From Treponema sp. (GTDB taxonomy: Bacteria; Spirochaetota; Spirochaetia; Treponematales; Breznakiellaceae): a DNA stretch of 11,872 nt. The number at the start of each line of letters is the position of its first letter. Position 1 is the stretch's first letter. Of the stretch, positions 7,104-11,872 are shown piece by piece. The position numbers and the translations under genes were made by a program. Under the pieces are notes generated by a model. The model did not search any database. It had not been told where the DNA came from and worked only from the letters and a program-made list of their open reading frames with translations. The DNA lies in assembly GCA_009780595.1 (NCBI GenBank), contig WQZT01000025.1:1-11872 (forward strand), given 5' to 3'.

Positions 7104-8405
7104 ATGGCTGATTTCATTGAACCTAAAATCTTAAAGGGTTTTCGGGATTTTTTGCCTCCGGCGGAAATCGCCCGCAAGAATCTGGTGGAAAAAATCGAGC
7201 GGTTTTTCCGCTCCTACGGCTTTGTTCCCATCGACACGCCTGCGCTTGAATACGCGGAAATCCTGTTGGGCAAAGGCGGCGGTGAAACGGAAAAGCAGAT
7301 TTACCGTTTTCGGGATAACGGCGATCGTGATGTCGCACTTCGCTTTGACCTGACCGTTCCCTTTGCGCGGTTTCTCGCCGAGCATCGCGCGGATCTTTGC
7401 TTTCCGTTCAAGCGTTACCACATCGCCAAGGTTTGGCGCGGGGAAAATAGCCAGCGGGGGCGCTACCGCGAGTTTACCCAGTGCGATATGGACATTGTTG
7501 GCAGCGACAGCGCGGCTTCGGATTTCGAGATACTCCACATTATGGCGTCAACGCTCCCCGCTATCGCTGGCGGGGACGTGATTATTCGCATCAACCATCG
7601 CGGGCTGTTTAACCGTTTCTTGTCGCGGCTGGGCGTGCTTGATTCATCGGTGAATATTCTCAGAAGTGTGGACAAGCTCGCCAAAATCGGCAGGGATGAA
7701 ACGCTCGCGCTCCTTTCGGAGTTCGCAGGGGAAAACAACGCGAAGGAGATTCTTGATTACATCGGGATTTCAGGCGATTTCAACCAGACGCTCGTGGCAA
7801 TGACTGCCGCAGCCGGTCCCTGCGCGGAATCCGAAAGACTGGGTTTAATTTACGAATTTATGGTTGATGCGGGGATAAGTAGCGCGGTTGTGCTTGACCC
7901 TTCCATCACACGCGGTCTAGATTATTATACTGGCATTGTTTTTGAGTCGTTCCTTGCAGAGATGCCCGGCATCGGTTCCATTTGCTCAGGCGGTCGCTAC
8001 GACAATCTGCTGGGGCTGTATTCCGCCGATAAAAAGAACGCGCTCACGGGCGTTGGCACGAGCATTGGCATCGACAGGCTTATCGCCGGGCTTGAAGCGC
8101 TGGGGCGGCTGCAAACCGCGCCGTCGTACGCACAGGCCGCCATTGCTTGCGTTGCGGAATCTTCAGGCGGCGCGTACCAGGCACTTGCCCGCAAGTTCCG
8201 CGATCAGGGCATTCCCTGCGAAGTGTTTTTGGAAGAGGACAAACTTTCAAAACAGTTCCAGATGGCGGAGAAAAAAGGCCTGCGCTGGTTTATTATTCCC
8301 GATGCCGCAAATCCGCTCGGCGGGAAATTGACGCTGCGGGATTTGTCGAAACGGGAGAGCAGGGAAGGGCTGACGCTGGAGGAAGTTTCAGCGGTTTTGA
8401 AGTAA
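7104..8405 (+). CDS. hisS: histidyl-tRNA synthetase
   Basis: This class II synthetase of 433 residues charges tRNA-His. The ATG at 7104 follows GAGG (7095-7098) at a spacing of 5. Motif 1 begins at KGFRDFLP (11-18). An ALRFDLTVPFAR stretch is at 78-89. Motif 2 is around R112, with the GRYREFTQCDMDI loop at 119-131. The histidine-binding RGLDYYTG is at 270-277 and motif 3 (GVGTSIGIDR) at 316-325. The C-terminal anticodon-binding domain runs from about residue 343 to the end. The LRFDLTVPFAR and QCDMDIVG forms are closer to archaeal/eukaryotic HisRS than to the E. coli type, which has an LRPEGT stretch instead. It probably shares a transcript with the gene 31 bp upstream. Confidence 0.97.
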   Translation: MADFIEPKILKGFRDFLPPAEIARKNLVEKIERFFRSYGFVPIDTPALEYAEILLGKGGGETEKQIYRFRDNGDRDVALRFDLTVPFARFLAEHRADLCFPFKRYHIAKVWRGENSQRGRYREFTQCDMDIVGSDSAASDFEILHIMASTLPAIAGGDVIIRINHRGLFNRFLSRLGVLDSSVNILRSVDKLAKIGRDETLALLSEFAGENNAKEILDYIGISGDFNQTLVAMTAAAGPCAESERLGLIYEFMVDAGISSAVVLDPSITRGLDYYTGIVFESFLAEMPGIGSICSGGRYDNLLGLYSADKKNALTGVGTSIGIDRLIAGLEALGRLQTAPSYAQAAIACVAESSGGAYQALARKFRDQGIPCEVFLEEDKLSKQFQMAEKKGLRWFIIPDAANPLGGKLTLRDLSKRESREGLTLEEVSAVLK

Positions 8406-8415
8406 AGCGCGGGGC

Positions 8416-8486
8416 TGCGGGTACTGCCTCGCCCGCATCCTGAGAGCGATTCTCGGCTACCGAGCGCTTGCCGCCCGGCAGCCGAG
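8416..8486. repeat. dense GC-rich inverted repeats after hisS
   Basis: Several stems lie side by side: TGCGGG/CCCGCA (8416-8421 and 8432-8437), CTCGG/CCGAG (8452-8456 and 8460-8464, loop CTA), and TGCCG/CGGCA (8469-8473 and 8476-8480). A larger alternative stem pairs CTCGGCT (8452-8458) with AGCCGAG (8480-8486). There is no T-run after them, so this is not a classic intrinsic terminator. It may be a REP-like element or an RNA-stabilising structure at the end of hisS. Confidence 0.55.
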
Positions 8487-8518
8487 TTAGTGAGTTAATC
8501 GAATTAGTCGAGTTAATC
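8484..8518 (+). repeat. 9-bp tandem repeat upstream of bioY
   Basis: Successive units GAGTTAGT, GAGTTAATC, GAATTAGTC and GAGTTAATC begin at 8484, 8492, 8501 and 8510. They end 34 bp before the bioY ATG. The units are direct rather than inverted, so they do not match the palindromic BirA operator. They could be direct-repeat binding sites or a simple slippage repeat. Confidence 0.6.
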
Positions 8519-8552
8519 GCAGCAAACTATTGTAATTTTTTGGAGGCACAGT

Positions 8553-9146
8553 ATGAGCGAAGAAAAAAATCGAGGCACGGAAGGTCGAACGAGGTCGAAA
8601 ACGCTGCCTAAAGTGGCATTTGTTGCCCTATTTGCGGCTCTTGTTGCGGCGGGGTCATTTATTTCCGTTCCGATAGGGCCGGTTCCCATCATTTTGAACA
8701 ACCTGTTTACTATGCTTGCGGGTCTTGTTTTGGGACCCGTCTTGGGCGGCGCGGCGGTGGGGCTGTACCTGTTAGGAGGGCTTGTCGGCTTGCCGATTTT
8801 TGCAGGCGGGTCAAGCGGCATTGCGCGGTTTGCAGGCCCCACCGGTGGCTACCTCATCGGCTTTCTTTTGTCTGCCATCGCGGTGGGGCTTATTGCCCGC
8901 CGCCCGGTTGCGGGTGAGAAACTACCGTTCCCGCGCATTGTTGCCGCAATCGTTGTCGGGATTGTCATCGTGTATATTCCCGGCGTGTTCTGGCTTAAAT
9001 CAAAGCTTGATCTTACCTGGGCGCGGGCGCTTATGGTGGGAGCCGTTCCCTTTCTTGTCGGCGACGCTCTGAAGGGTGTTGCCGTAGCGCTCATTTCACG
9101 ACGCCTCCGCAGAACTGCGGCTGATGTTCTTGACGGCACGAAGTAA
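8553..9146 (+). CDS. bioY: biotin ECF transporter substrate-binding subunit
   Basis: BioY is the membrane S-component that binds biotin for uptake by an energy-coupling-factor (ECF) transporter. The protein has 197 residues. The ATG at 8553 follows GGAGG (8542-8546) at a spacing of 6. About six hydrophobic segments are visible, roughly 21-38, 45-62, 63-82, 98-115, 128-146 and 158-182. Family hallmarks are the GPTGGY motif (95-100) followed by LIGF, and FLVGDALK (167-174) in the last helix. The N-terminus is basic and polar (KNRGTEGRTRSKTLPK). The ATPase gene follows closely, so uptake is probably driven by that ATPase. Some BioY proteins have been reported to transport biotin without partners, so biotin uptake may still work if EcfT is absent. 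Biotin regulation is expected, but no BirA-type palindrome is seen upstream. Confidence 0.95.
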   Translation: MSEEKNRGTEGRTRSKTLPKVAFVALFAALVAAGSFISVPIGPVPIILNNLFTMLAGLVLGPVLGGAAVGLYLLGGLVGLPIFAGGSSGIARFAGPTGGYLIGFLLSAIAVGLIARRPVAGEKLPFPRIVAAIVVGIVIVYIPGVFWLKSKLDLTWARALMVGAVPFLVGDALKGVAVALISRRLRRTAADVLDGTK

Positions 9147-9156
9147 AGCCAGAGCG

Positions 9157-9930
9157 ATGGAAGAAACCTCCCCAAAAACGCTTTTTTCAGTTCGAGGCGT
9201 ATCGAAACAATTCTCAGGCGGCATACAAGCGCTCTGCGGCATTGACCTTGATATGTTTGAAGGAGAGTGCGTTGTCGTTGCCGGGGCGAACGGCTCCGGA
9301 AAAACCCTGCTGATGCACATACTGGCGGGGCTTGTAGAGCCGTCTGCGGGGGAGATTTTTTTCCGGGGTAAACCAATCGGCGAATGCGGCAGGGAGTTGC
9401 GCCATTCGGTGGGACTGGTGTTTCAGGACTCTGACGCGCAAATCCTCGGCGAAACGGTGGAAGAGGATATACGCTTTGGGCCGGAAAACTTAAAACTGCC
9501 GCAGCCGGAAATCGAACGCCGCCTTGAAGCAAGCCTTGCCGCCCTTGAACTTGCACCCAAGCGGGATTTTACCTGCCGCCGTCTTTCCGGCGGGGAAAAG
9601 CGGCGGCTCGCGGTTGCCGGGATTTTGGCGATGGGCTGCAACACGGTCATTTTCGACGAGCCGTTTGCGAACCTCGACTGGCCGGGCGTGGTGCAGGTTC
9701 TCACGATAATCAGAAACCTGAAATCTGACGGCAAAACAGTCATCGTTCTTACGCACGAGCTTGAGAAAGTGCTCGCCTTTGCCAACCGCCTCGTGATTCT
9801 TGCGGCGGGAAAAATCAGAGATCAGGGAGAAGCCGAAGCGGTGCTGGATCGCCTTGCACCACAGTGGGGCGTGCGCGACCCGCGCGGAGTTTACACCAGC
9901 GCGAAAGACTGCACGTGGCTGGCGGGATAA
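9157..9930 (+). CDS. ECF transporter ATPase (BioM/CbiO-like)
   Basis: This cytoplasmic ABC ATPase powers an ECF vitamin transporter. From the ATG at 9157 it has 257 residues. Walker A GANGSGKT is at 43-50, the Q-loop glutamine (in FQDSDAQI) at Q90, the signature LSGGE at 143-147, Walker B with catalytic glutamate (VIFDEP) at E168, and the switch histidine (LTHE) at H200. It begins 10 bp after the bioY stop. An alternative ATG at 9124 inside bioY would add 11 residues (MFLTARSKARA). Neither start has a strong ribosome-binding site, and I prefer 9157 because the ABC domain starts soon after it. The gene fits the biotin role from its neighbour. The third partner, EcfT/BioN, is not present downstream. 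The last 18 bases up to the stop are one copy of a direct repeat flanking the next module. Confidence 0.93.
   Translation: MEETSPKTLFSVRGVSKQFSGGIQALCGIDLDMFEGECVVVAGANGSGKTLLMHILAGLVEPSAGEIFFRGKPIGECGRELRHSVGLVFQDSDAQILGETVEEDIRFGPENLKLPQPEIERRLEASLAALELAPKRDFTCRRLSGGEKRRLAVAGILAMGCNTVIFDEPFANLDWPGVVQVLTIIRNLKSDGKTVIVLTHELEKVLAFANRLVILAAGKIRDQGEAEAVLDRLAPQWGVRDPRGVYTSAKDCTWLAG
9911..9928. repeat. 18-bp direct repeat, left copy
   Basis: GCACGTGGCTGGCGGGAT occurs here at the very end of the ATPase coding sequence and again, perfectly, at 10471-10488. The two copies bracket the toxin-antitoxin unit. Confidence 0.9.
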
Positions 9931-9964
9931 CCAGCGGCGGCGGGCGAAAGCACGCACTCGTGCG

Positions 9965-10201
9965 CTATCTAATCCAAACTATTTTTATAGGTTCACTTTT
10001 TTGAACTATTTCCAGAGCTATTTGTTCATCGTATTTTTTGTAGATGTAATAATACACTTCAAGAACATTTACTTTATGCATGATAATTTTAATTTCTTCG
10101 TTTGCGGCTTTTTGCAGTAAATCTTTTACAACATTTGCGCCATTTTCATTAGCCAGAAGAGCTATTAAGGAACAGACATCAAAAACAAACGTATTGTTCA
10201 T
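9965..10201 (-). pseudogene. VapC-like PIN toxin with most of its second half missing
   Basis: The 78-residue product starts with FVFDVCSLIALLANE, where D8 is the first metal-binding acid of PIN ribonucleases. It continues to NVLEVYYYIYKK, where E48 is the second. PIN toxins are usually about 130 residues and need one or two further aspartates in the second half. Those are absent. The last residues (EPIKIVWIR and stop) resemble the normal end of some VapC proteins as I remember them, so an internal in-frame deletion of about 50-60 codons after ALEIV is more likely than a cut-off end. The ATG (10201-10199) overlaps the antitoxin stop as ATGA, giving translational coupling. The sequence is clearly more AT-rich than its neighbours, which suggests transfer. 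Without the missing acids the toxin is probably inactive. A small unrelated DNA-binding or accessory protein cannot be fully excluded. Confidence 0.7.
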
Positions 10202-10422
10202 GCTTCAAGTTCTTTGTCGCGTTGTTTTTCTTGCAAGAAATCGTCTATTGATATTTTCCCATCGGAAAACATTCCTATCAGATGATCAAACCGTGGTTTT
10301 TCTTCAGAAAACGGCGTTAATGTTATAGTCCCATTTTCCTCATAAACCTTCACTTTTTTGGTGTGGATTTTTGAGAAAACGCTTTCCGGCAATGTTTGAA
10401 CATCCAAAACCATTTCTGCCAC
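10198..10422 (-). CDS. VapB-like antitoxin
   Basis: This is a 74-residue protein. The start is GTG (10422-10420), preceded by AGAGGG (10435-10430) at a spacing of 7. An ATG three codons in (10413-10411) is an alternative. The N-terminal part (LPESVFSKIHTKKVKVYEENGTITLTPF) looks like a short beta-rich DNA-binding domain of the VapB kind. The C-terminal part (GKISIDDFLQEKQRDKELEA) is a charged helix of the sort that masks a PIN toxin. The TGA stop overlaps the toxin ATG. Together the two genes form a small minus-strand operon with its own promoter. The family assignment rests on pattern and on the PIN-like neighbour. If the toxin is dead, this gene may survive as a solitary repressor or an anti-toxin against related modules. 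Confidence 0.75.
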   Translation of the reverse strand: MAEMVLDVQTLPESVFSKIHTKKVKVYEENGTITLTPFSEEKPRFDHLIGMFSDGKISIDDFLQEKQRDKELEA

Positions 10423-10441
10423 AATGTTACCCTCTGGTTTT

Positions 10442-10470
10442 ACTATAAATTAAAACCCCAGCCTTGACAA
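10442..10470 (-). promoter_or_regulatory. promoter of the toxin-antitoxin unit
   Basis: On the minus strand TTGTCA (10470-10465), a spacer of 17, then TATAGT (10447-10442) lies about 20 bp before the GTG start. The -35 ends exactly where the 18-bp direct repeat begins, so the inserted segment carries its complete promoter. Confidence 0.55.
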
Positions 10471-10488
10471 GCACGTGGCTGGCGGGAT
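10471..10488. repeat. 18-bp direct repeat, right copy
   Basis: This is a perfect copy of 9911-9928. Joined to the ATPase gene in place of the left copy, it would keep the same last amino acids and end in TGA instead of TAA. An ATG would overlap that stop (ATGA, 10487-10490), opening a 13-codon frame that ends at 10528. Confidence 0.9.
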
Positions 10489-10524
10489 GATAGCGCTGAT
10501 CGTAAAAAAATACAAAAACTCTTA

Positions 10525-10553
10525 TTGACACACTAATTTCCCCGTGATAAAAT
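10525..10553 (+). promoter_or_regulatory. near-consensus sigma70 promoter
   Basis: TTGACA (10525-10530), a spacer of 17, then TAAAAT (10548-10553) is one of the strongest promoter matches in the window. Transcription would begin near 10560, upstream of the short leader ORF and in the direction of the lipoprotein gene. Confidence 0.6.
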
Positions 10554-10610
10554 AGTATAAACATCATAATTCATGGTGTATTTATGAAAAGAATTAAAAA
10601 GGAGGTTTCT

Positions 10611-10703
10611 GTGGTACTCTGTCCATGCTATGGTGAGCTCCCATGGAGCTTAGCTAGCTATAGCTTGAATTCACCCCCCCCCCCGAAAATTTCGCTGGTA
10701 TAA
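10611..10703 (+). CDS. possible short leader ORF through the poly-C tract
   Basis: GGAGG (10601-10605) with a spacing of 5 precedes a GTG (10611) that opens a 30-codon frame ending in TAA at 10701-10703. An in-frame ATG at 10584 would make it 39 codons. The peptide contains CPCYGELPW, then a run of four prolines encoded by the C tract. It resembles no family I know. Its ribosome-binding site and the promoter at 10525 are strong. Its sequence overlaps palindromes and a -10 element, so it may be regulatory or not translated at all. Its frame beyond the C run depends on tract length. Confidence 0.3.
   Translation: MVLCPCYGELPWSLASYSLNSPPPPKISLV
10634..10652. promoter_or_regulatory. AGCT-rich palindromic hairpin
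   Basis: TGAGCTCC (10634-10641) pairs with GGAGCTTA (10645-10652) around the loop CAT, giving 8 pairs including one G-U. Five AGCT tetramers occur within 30 bp (10636-10665), and TAGCTAGCTA (10651-10660) is itself a palindrome. This could be an operator array or an RNA structure ahead of the lipoprotein gene. Confidence 0.5.
10674..10684. repeat. homopolymeric tract of 11 C
   Basis: Eleven consecutive C form the longest homopolymer in the window. The tract lies between a TTGAAT (10665-10670) and an extended -10 (10696-10704), and also inside the short leader ORF. Poly-G/C tracts in treponemes are known to vary in length and to change expression of outer-membrane genes. Confidence 0.9.
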
Positions 10704-10704
10704 T
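10696..10704 (+). promoter_or_regulatory. extended -10 promoter of the repeat lipoprotein
   Basis: TGGTATAAT is a perfect extended -10 (TGn plus TATAAT at 10699-10704). The position for a -35 at a 17-bp spacing (10676-10681) falls entirely within the C run. The nearest -35-like hexamer, TTGAAT (10665-10670), is 28 bp away, so tract length would alter the promoter geometry. The start would be near 10711, about 100 nt before the ATG. The leader has a weak stem CTGTGC/GCACAG (10758-10763 and 10776-10781). Confidence 0.5.
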
Positions 10705-10814
10705 AACAATCTAAGCTCAACAGTTCTCTTTCCATCCAAAAACTATTCTCAACTCTGCTGTGCCGCCGCAGGTGCGCACAGGCAGCGCTTTCTTTATTCT
10801 CAGGAGGTTTTAGT

Positions 10815-11872
10815 ATGAAACACATTTCAAGTTTGCGGCAGGTTTTATTGAGCCTTGCCGTTCTTACATTCGTCGGATTTGCAGGGTGCAAGAGCCCCGC
10901 CGATCCTCCGCCGGATTCCTACACCACCACGATAAACGCAGGCGGGCAGGATTGCGCGGCAATACCCAAGGATGCGCTTGCAGGCGATATGGTAACATTG
11001 AACGCAGGCAGCCGCGCGGGCTACAAGTTCACAGGCTGGACGGTTACCAAGCCCGCGGGGATGAAAATCACCGGAAACCAGTTTGCGATGCCGGTCAATG
11101 GCATTGAGGTAACGGCGGAATGGGAGGCGATTCTTTACGACATCACGGTGAACAGCGAAGGAAGTTCCTCGGCAGATAAAAACCAGGCAAGCATAGGGGA
11201 GATTGTAACGCTGAGCCGAGGAACGCGCCCCGACTATGGCTTTACCAGGTGGGAGGTAGTTAAGCCCGCTGGCTTAACGATTACCGACGACGTCTTTACT
11301 ATGCCTGCGGCAGAGGTGGAAGTAACGGCAATCTGGAAGGCGGGCGAGTTCAGCACCAGAATAACAGACGGCGGCGACGGGGCTTCGGCAAATCCGCAGC
11401 CTGCGGAGCTTCACCAGACGGTAACGTTGAACCCGGGAAATAAGCCGGGGCACACCTTTGCTGGGTGGACAGTTGACTCGCCATCTTCCGGCGTTACGAT
11501 CAATAACAATACGTTTACAATGCCGAACTCGGATGTCGAGGTAACGGCAAGCTGGACAAAGATTGTCTATACCATCGAGGTGCAACAGGGTGGGGGAACA
11601 GGCTCTTCGGCGAGTCCGAAGTCGACGACCATCGGAGAAACGGTAATGTTGAGCCACGGAAATCGACCGGGATACAACCCCGATGGCTGGACAGTCATCG
11701 CGCCTTCAGGATTTAGCTTTAATGGCGACAGCTTTGCCATGCCGGCGGACAATGTCGAGGTAACGGCGAAGTGGAAGGCAATTTCCTACGACATCACCGT
11801 CAACCAGAACAGCGGAAGCGGCTCAGAGGCAAAGCCGAACCCGGCAACTGTTGGGCAAACGGTAACGTTAAG
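10815..11872 (+). CDS. lipoprotein with InlB-B-type repeats, 3' end outside window
   Basis: The frame is open from the ATG at 10815 to the window end (352 residues visible). AGGAGG (10802-10807) lies 7 nt before the start. A signal peptide ends VGFAGC with C25 as the likely lipidated cysteine, a relaxed spirochaete-type lipobox. A short proline-rich linker (PADPPPD) follows. Residues 38 to the end are tandem repeats of about 70-74 residues. Four are complete (about 38-107, 109-178, 181-250 and 253-322) and a fifth begins at about 327. Each has a T-V-T-L strand, a GY-F-x-GW-like core with tryptophans at 75, 146, 218 and 292, a F-x-MP turn, and a closing EVTA-x-W. This is the pattern of InlB B-repeat (Flg_new-type) domains of cell-surface proteins. 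It is probably anchored in the outer membrane with the repeats as a stalk. Its ligand or C-terminal domain lies outside the window. It is preceded by an unusual regulatory region with a poly-C tract. Confidence 0.9.
   Translation, partial: MKHISSLRQVLLSLAVLTFVGFAGCKSPADPPPDSYTTTINAGGQDCAAIPKDALAGDMVTLNAGSRAGYKFTGWTVTKPAGMKITGNQFAMPVNGIEVTAEWEAILYDITVNSEGSSSADKNQASIGEIVTLSRGTRPDYGFTRWEVVKPAGLTITDDVFTMPAAEVEVTAIWKAGEFSTRITDGGDGASANPQPAELHQTVTLNPGNKPGHTFAGWTVDSPSSGVTINNNTFTMPNSDVEVTASWTKIVYTIEVQQGGGTGSSASPKSTTIGETVMLSHGNRPGYNPDGWTVIAPSGFSFNGDSFAMPADNVEVTAKWKAISYDITVNQNSGSGSEAKPNPATVGQTVTL

Larger units (their letters stand above)
10489..10814 (+). other. 326-bp regulatory region before the lipoprotein gene
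   Basis: This stretch holds no long gene on either strand that I would trust. It contains the remains of a 13-codon frame (10487-10528), a near-consensus promoter, the short leader ORF with a strong ribosome-binding site, the AGCT palindromes, the C run, an extended -10, and a weak leader hairpin before the lipoprotein ribosome-binding site. Confidence 0.6.

Noticed and set aside
8452..8486. Intrinsic terminator after hisS
   Set aside because: The stems are GC-rich but no T-run follows, so only an inverted-repeat structure is reported.
8484..8518. BirA operator upstream of bioY
   Set aside because: The units are direct repeats without the inverted TTGTTAACC/GGTTAACAA-type arms.
8849..9957. 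Minus-strand ORFs over bioY and the ATPase gene
   Set aside because: They are antisense to genes with clear motifs and show no domain or start signal.
10658..10891. Minus-strand 77-codon ORF over the poly-C region and lipoprotein start
   Set aside because: It begins inside the signal-peptide coding part of the lipoprotein gene on the opposite strand and shows no recognisable domain.

Overview
The window looks like chromosomal DNA from a spirochaete, most likely a Treponema relative of moderate to high GC. The evidence is gene content: a cluster of three lipoproteins (LpoB-like, COG3014-like and LPP20-like), a protein resembling spirochaete PilZ-associated proteins, a ThrRS without a TGS domain, an archaeal/eukaryote-style HisRS, relaxed lipoboxes, and a homopolymeric C tract in front of a repeat-rich lipoprotein gene. 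The genus is inferred from memory of families, not from a database search.

Layout. Positions 1-846 hold the 3' part of a gene with a propeller-like segment and an SH3-like C-terminus. Positions 847-1012 hold two copies of a 34-bp hairpin repeat, followed by thrS (1013-2806). A minus-strand operon follows, in transcription order LpoB-like (6057-5431), COG3014-like (5373-4057) and LPP20-like (4069-2837). A divergent intergenic region (6058-6256) carries one good sigma70-type promoter for each direction. To its right are a conserved protein of unknown function (6257-7072) and hisS (7104-8405), 31 bp apart and probably co-transcribed. After a palindrome-rich gap come bioY (8553-9146) and an ECF-type ATPase gene (9157-9930), which together form two of the three parts of a biotin ECF transporter. 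The transmembrane coupling subunit EcfT/BioN is absent.

The right end is the most unusual part. A short AT-rich VapBC-like toxin-antitoxin unit lies on the minus strand (10422-9965). It has an intact antitoxin and a toxin missing roughly the second half of the PIN domain, and it sits between two perfect copies of an 18-bp sequence. That sequence is the last 18 bases of the ATPase gene up to its stop codon. The arrangement implies insertion of about 540 bp exactly at the 3' end of the ATPase gene, or a recombination event with the same outcome.

Between 10489 and 10814 there is a near-consensus promoter, a short leader ORF with a strong ribosome-binding site, a block of AGCT palindromes forming a hairpin, a run of 11 C, and a consensus extended -10. 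These precede a lipoprotein gene (10815 to beyond the window end) made of about 72-residue InlB-B-type repeats. The C run lies inside the leader ORF and also upstream of the extended -10. Losing one C, or gaining two, would extend the leader ORF to a TGA that overlaps the lipoprotein ATG (ATGA). This is a plausible, untested phase-variation switch for a surface protein.
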